NCBI GenBank assembly: GCA_050010255.1
Contig: JBEKLJ010000194.1
Location: 1-6,818, forward strand
Source: JBEKLJ01 sp050010255
GTDB lineage: Bacteria; Acidobacteriota; Terriglobia; Bryobacterales; Bryobacteraceae
Reading direction: 5' to 3'
Length of the DNA: 6,818 nucleotides
In this document: positions 5,211 through 6,818 of the stretch, in pieces
Layout: each line of letters starts with the position of its first letter
How positions within the stretch are numbered: the first letter of the stretch is position 1
Notes under the pieces: model-generated
Databases searched by the model: none
What the model was told of the DNA's origin: nothing
Seen by the model: the letters and a program-made list of their open reading frames with translations, nothing else
Translations under genes and position numbers: made by a program

Positions 5211-6818
5211 TCAGGGCTTGAGGGCGACCACAGCCTGCGACAGCGGGTCGCTAAACAGAACCTTCAGGTTTCGCGTCTTGATCAGCCAATAATCCGCCGG
5301 CAGCAGGACATAGTAGTCGAAGTCGCCGTCCGCGCCGTCGCGCAGCAGGGGTTTGATCCACTTCAGGCCATACCGGCGCCGGTAGAAATTGAGGCTGGGT
5401 TCGAGCTGCCAGGTGGCGCCCACGCGAACCTCGGCGCTGGGGGAGGATGGCTTCCGGTCGCGAATCAACAGAGCTATGCGCTTCGTGGCGCTGTCGAAGT
5501 TCCACTCGTTGTAGTGGGTGGTCGTAAACCCGGCCGCGAACATGCCGGCGGAGACCACGAGAAAGGCCAGCCACGGCAGCGCCAGCAGCCGGAAGCCGCG
5601 CCCGCGCCGCCGCAGCCACTCCAGGATGCCCAGCGCGGCCAGGACGAACAGTGGCGGCCAGTAGATGCCCGTCCGGCCGACTGGGTACGGCATCCCGAAC
5701 GCGCGGTTCGTGAAGACGGCCATCGCCACCGTCACTGCCAGCGTGGCCCCCGCCAGAAGCAGCGCCTTCTCGTTCTTCTCAACGGCAGCCAGGGTCCGCG
5801 CGCGAATCCAGCGCGTCAGGAAGAGCGCGCAGAGCGCCACCGCAATGAGCAGTGTCCCTGGAATCAGAACCTCCGTCAGGGCAGAGTGCCAGGCGCCGAA
5901 CGTCGGGATGTGTTTGCCCCACGCCGAGATGTTCTGGTTGTGGAAGTAGGAGAGGGAGACCAGACCGCCGACGGAGTCGCGGAGCGAGCTCACGCCGTAG
6001 TAGAAGGCGGCCGTGCGGGCCCGCGTGAGCGGGATGACAAGGATGACGAACGCCACGACCAGCGCCGGTCCAAACAGGCGGTCCATCACCAGCCAGAACT
6101 GCCGCGCCGCGGCTTCGGGCCTTCCACTGAGCCTCGCGTCGGCGATCAGCAGGACCGCCACCGTCCCGGCCGCGGCCAGCGCCGGATAGAGGAAGATGGG
6201 CACCGAGGCGACGGAAAGGCCCAGTCCGATCCCGGCTCTGTATAAGCGGTCCGCGCCGCGCGGCTCAGCGGGCGGGTCCTGCTCCTCCGCAACGTAGCGG
6301 ATGAGATGGTAGAAGGCCCAGAAGAAAAAGCCGAGACCCAGACCATAGCCGCGCGCCGCCGAAAGGTAGTCGAGCACGAACGGATTCAGGCCCAGCAGGG
6401 CGATGGAGAGCGCCGCCAGCCAGCCCGGACCGAACAGCCACACCCCGAAGCGGTATGCGACGACGAGGTATAGCAGGCCGCCCAGCAGGCTCGGCAACCG
6501 GACGCTGAACTCCGACAGCCCGAACAGGCTCACCGACGTCATCGACAGCAGCGATTGAAGAACGTGGTTGCCGGCGTCGTAGTGCGTGAGCACTTGCCAA
6601 ATGCCGCCGGAGTAGAACCCGTTGAAGGAGCTCGCTTCGTCGATCGTGATCGACTGTGTCAGCGCACGATAGACGTTGGTGGCGAAGAGGAACAGCACCA
6701 GGGCCAGACACAGGTACCGCGCGGCTGTTTTCACGTGAACCTGCCATCTTAGCTGAACCCGCCGATGGCCGCTCCGATATACTGGCGGAGACGTGCGAAG
6801 TTCCGCCCTGTGCATCAT
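5211..6818 (-). CDS. GT39/PMT_2-like polytopic membrane glycosyltransferase
   Basis: The frame runs from the ATG at the window edge (6818) to the TGA at 5213-5211, up to 535 residues. The first helix lies at about 36-53 and is followed by ITIDEA with Asp60-Glu61, the acidic pair of the first periplasmic loop that serves as catalytic base in GT39/PMT/ArnT-type enzymes. Next come HYDAGNHVLQSLL (79-91), SVRLPSLLGG (105-114) and SAARGYGLG (153-161), all characteristic of bacterial PMT_2-like proteins. About ten helices follow, then a short soluble tail with DYYVLLPADYWL near the end. The protein should take a sugar from a polyprenyl-phosphate carrier and act in the inner membrane; the acceptor is unknown. 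The start is uncertain. Residues 1-28 are Arg-rich and look non-coding, and the GTG at 6734 (giving V-K-T-A-A-R-Y just before the first helix, 507 residues) has a GGCAGG five bases upstream. The gene could also begin beyond the window. It is the most upstream gene seen of the same-strand cluster. Confidence 0.88.
   Translation of the reverse strand: MMHRAELRTSPPVYRSGHRRVQLRWQVHVKTAARYLCLALVLFLFATNVYRALTQSITIDEASSFNGFYSGGIWQVLTHYDAGNHVLQSLLSMTSVSLFGLSEFSVRLPSLLGGLLYLVVAYRFGVWLFGPGWLAALSIALLGLNPFVLDYLSAARGYGLGLGFFFWAFYHLIRYVAEEQDPPAEPRGADRLYRAGIGLGLSVASVPIFLYPALAAAGTVAVLLIADARLSGRPEAAARQFWLVMDRLFGPALVVAFVILVIPLTRARTAAFYYGVSSLRDSVGGLVSLSYFHNQNISAWGKHIPTFGAWHSALTEVLIPGTLLIAVALCALFLTRWIRARTLAAVEKNEKALLLAGATLAVTVAMAVFTNRAFGMPYPVGRTGIYWPPLFVLAALGILEWLRRRGRGFRLLALPWLAFLVVSAGMFAAGFTTTHYNEWNFDSATKRIALLIRDRKPSSPSAEVRVGATWQLEPSLNFYRRRYGLKWIKPLLRDGADGDFDYYVLLPADYWLIKTRNLKVLFSDPLSQAVVALKP
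6772..6790 (-). promoter_or_regulatory. Possible promoter/operator region inside the annotated 5' end of the GT39-like gene
   Basis: The minus strand has CTCCG-CCAGTATAT-CGGAG, a five-base inverted repeat around a nine-base centre. It overlaps TATATC (6781-6776), a -10-like hexamer about 41 bases before the GTG at 6734. If this is a promoter, the gene starts at the GTG and not at the ATG at 6818. No clear -35 box is seen, and the repeat is short enough to occur by chance. Confidence 0.2.

Noticed and set aside
5178..6245. 355-codon open frame on the plus strand
   Set aside because: It is antisense to the GT39-like gene, Gln/Arg/Glu/Pro-rich and without recognisable domains. Long antisense open frames are expected opposite GC-rich genes.

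Overview
This is a GC-rich, tightly packed window in which every supportable gene lies on the minus strand. Gene density is about 95%, with intergenic gaps of 37, 201 and 62 bases. No RNA gene, mobile element, CRISPR array or plus-strand gene is supported. The mix of proteins (a YfhO-type membrane protein, GT39-like membrane transferases, and a soluble GT2 fused to a methyltransferase), the GC-rich third codon positions and the poor Shine-Dalgarno sequences fit an environmental bacterium. Acidobacteriota (Bryobacterales/Solibacter-like) is my best guess, but it rests on general familiarity and not on a marker gene.

In the order of transcription, from high to low coordinates, the layout is as follows. 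(1) 6818-5211: a GT39/PMT_2-like polytopic membrane glycosyltransferase whose start is uncertain. (2) 5148-3733: a two-domain cytoplasmic protein, an N-terminal dolichyl-phosphate-sugar-synthase-like GT2 followed by a class I SAM methyltransferase. (3) 3531-1246: a complete YfhO-family GT-C membrane protein. (4) 1208-1: a further GT-C-like membrane protein with TMTC-like motifs, cut off by the window start. The 201-base gap between genes 2 and 3 holds two hairpins and no gene.

Together the genes suggest a lipid-carrier glycosylation locus. The GT2 domain would charge a polyprenyl phosphate with a sugar in the cytoplasm. The membrane GT-C enzymes would then use such lipid-linked sugars on the outer face of the inner membrane. 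The methyltransferase half could modify the sugar, the lipid or another envelope intermediate. The GT2 plus YfhO pairing recalls the Bacillus CsbB/YfhO system for lipoteichoic acid glycosylation. Here no GtcA-like flippase is visible, and the final acceptor cannot be read from the sequence. No part of this is clearly a new system. The fusion protein and the cluster of three different GT-C proteins are the most notable points.
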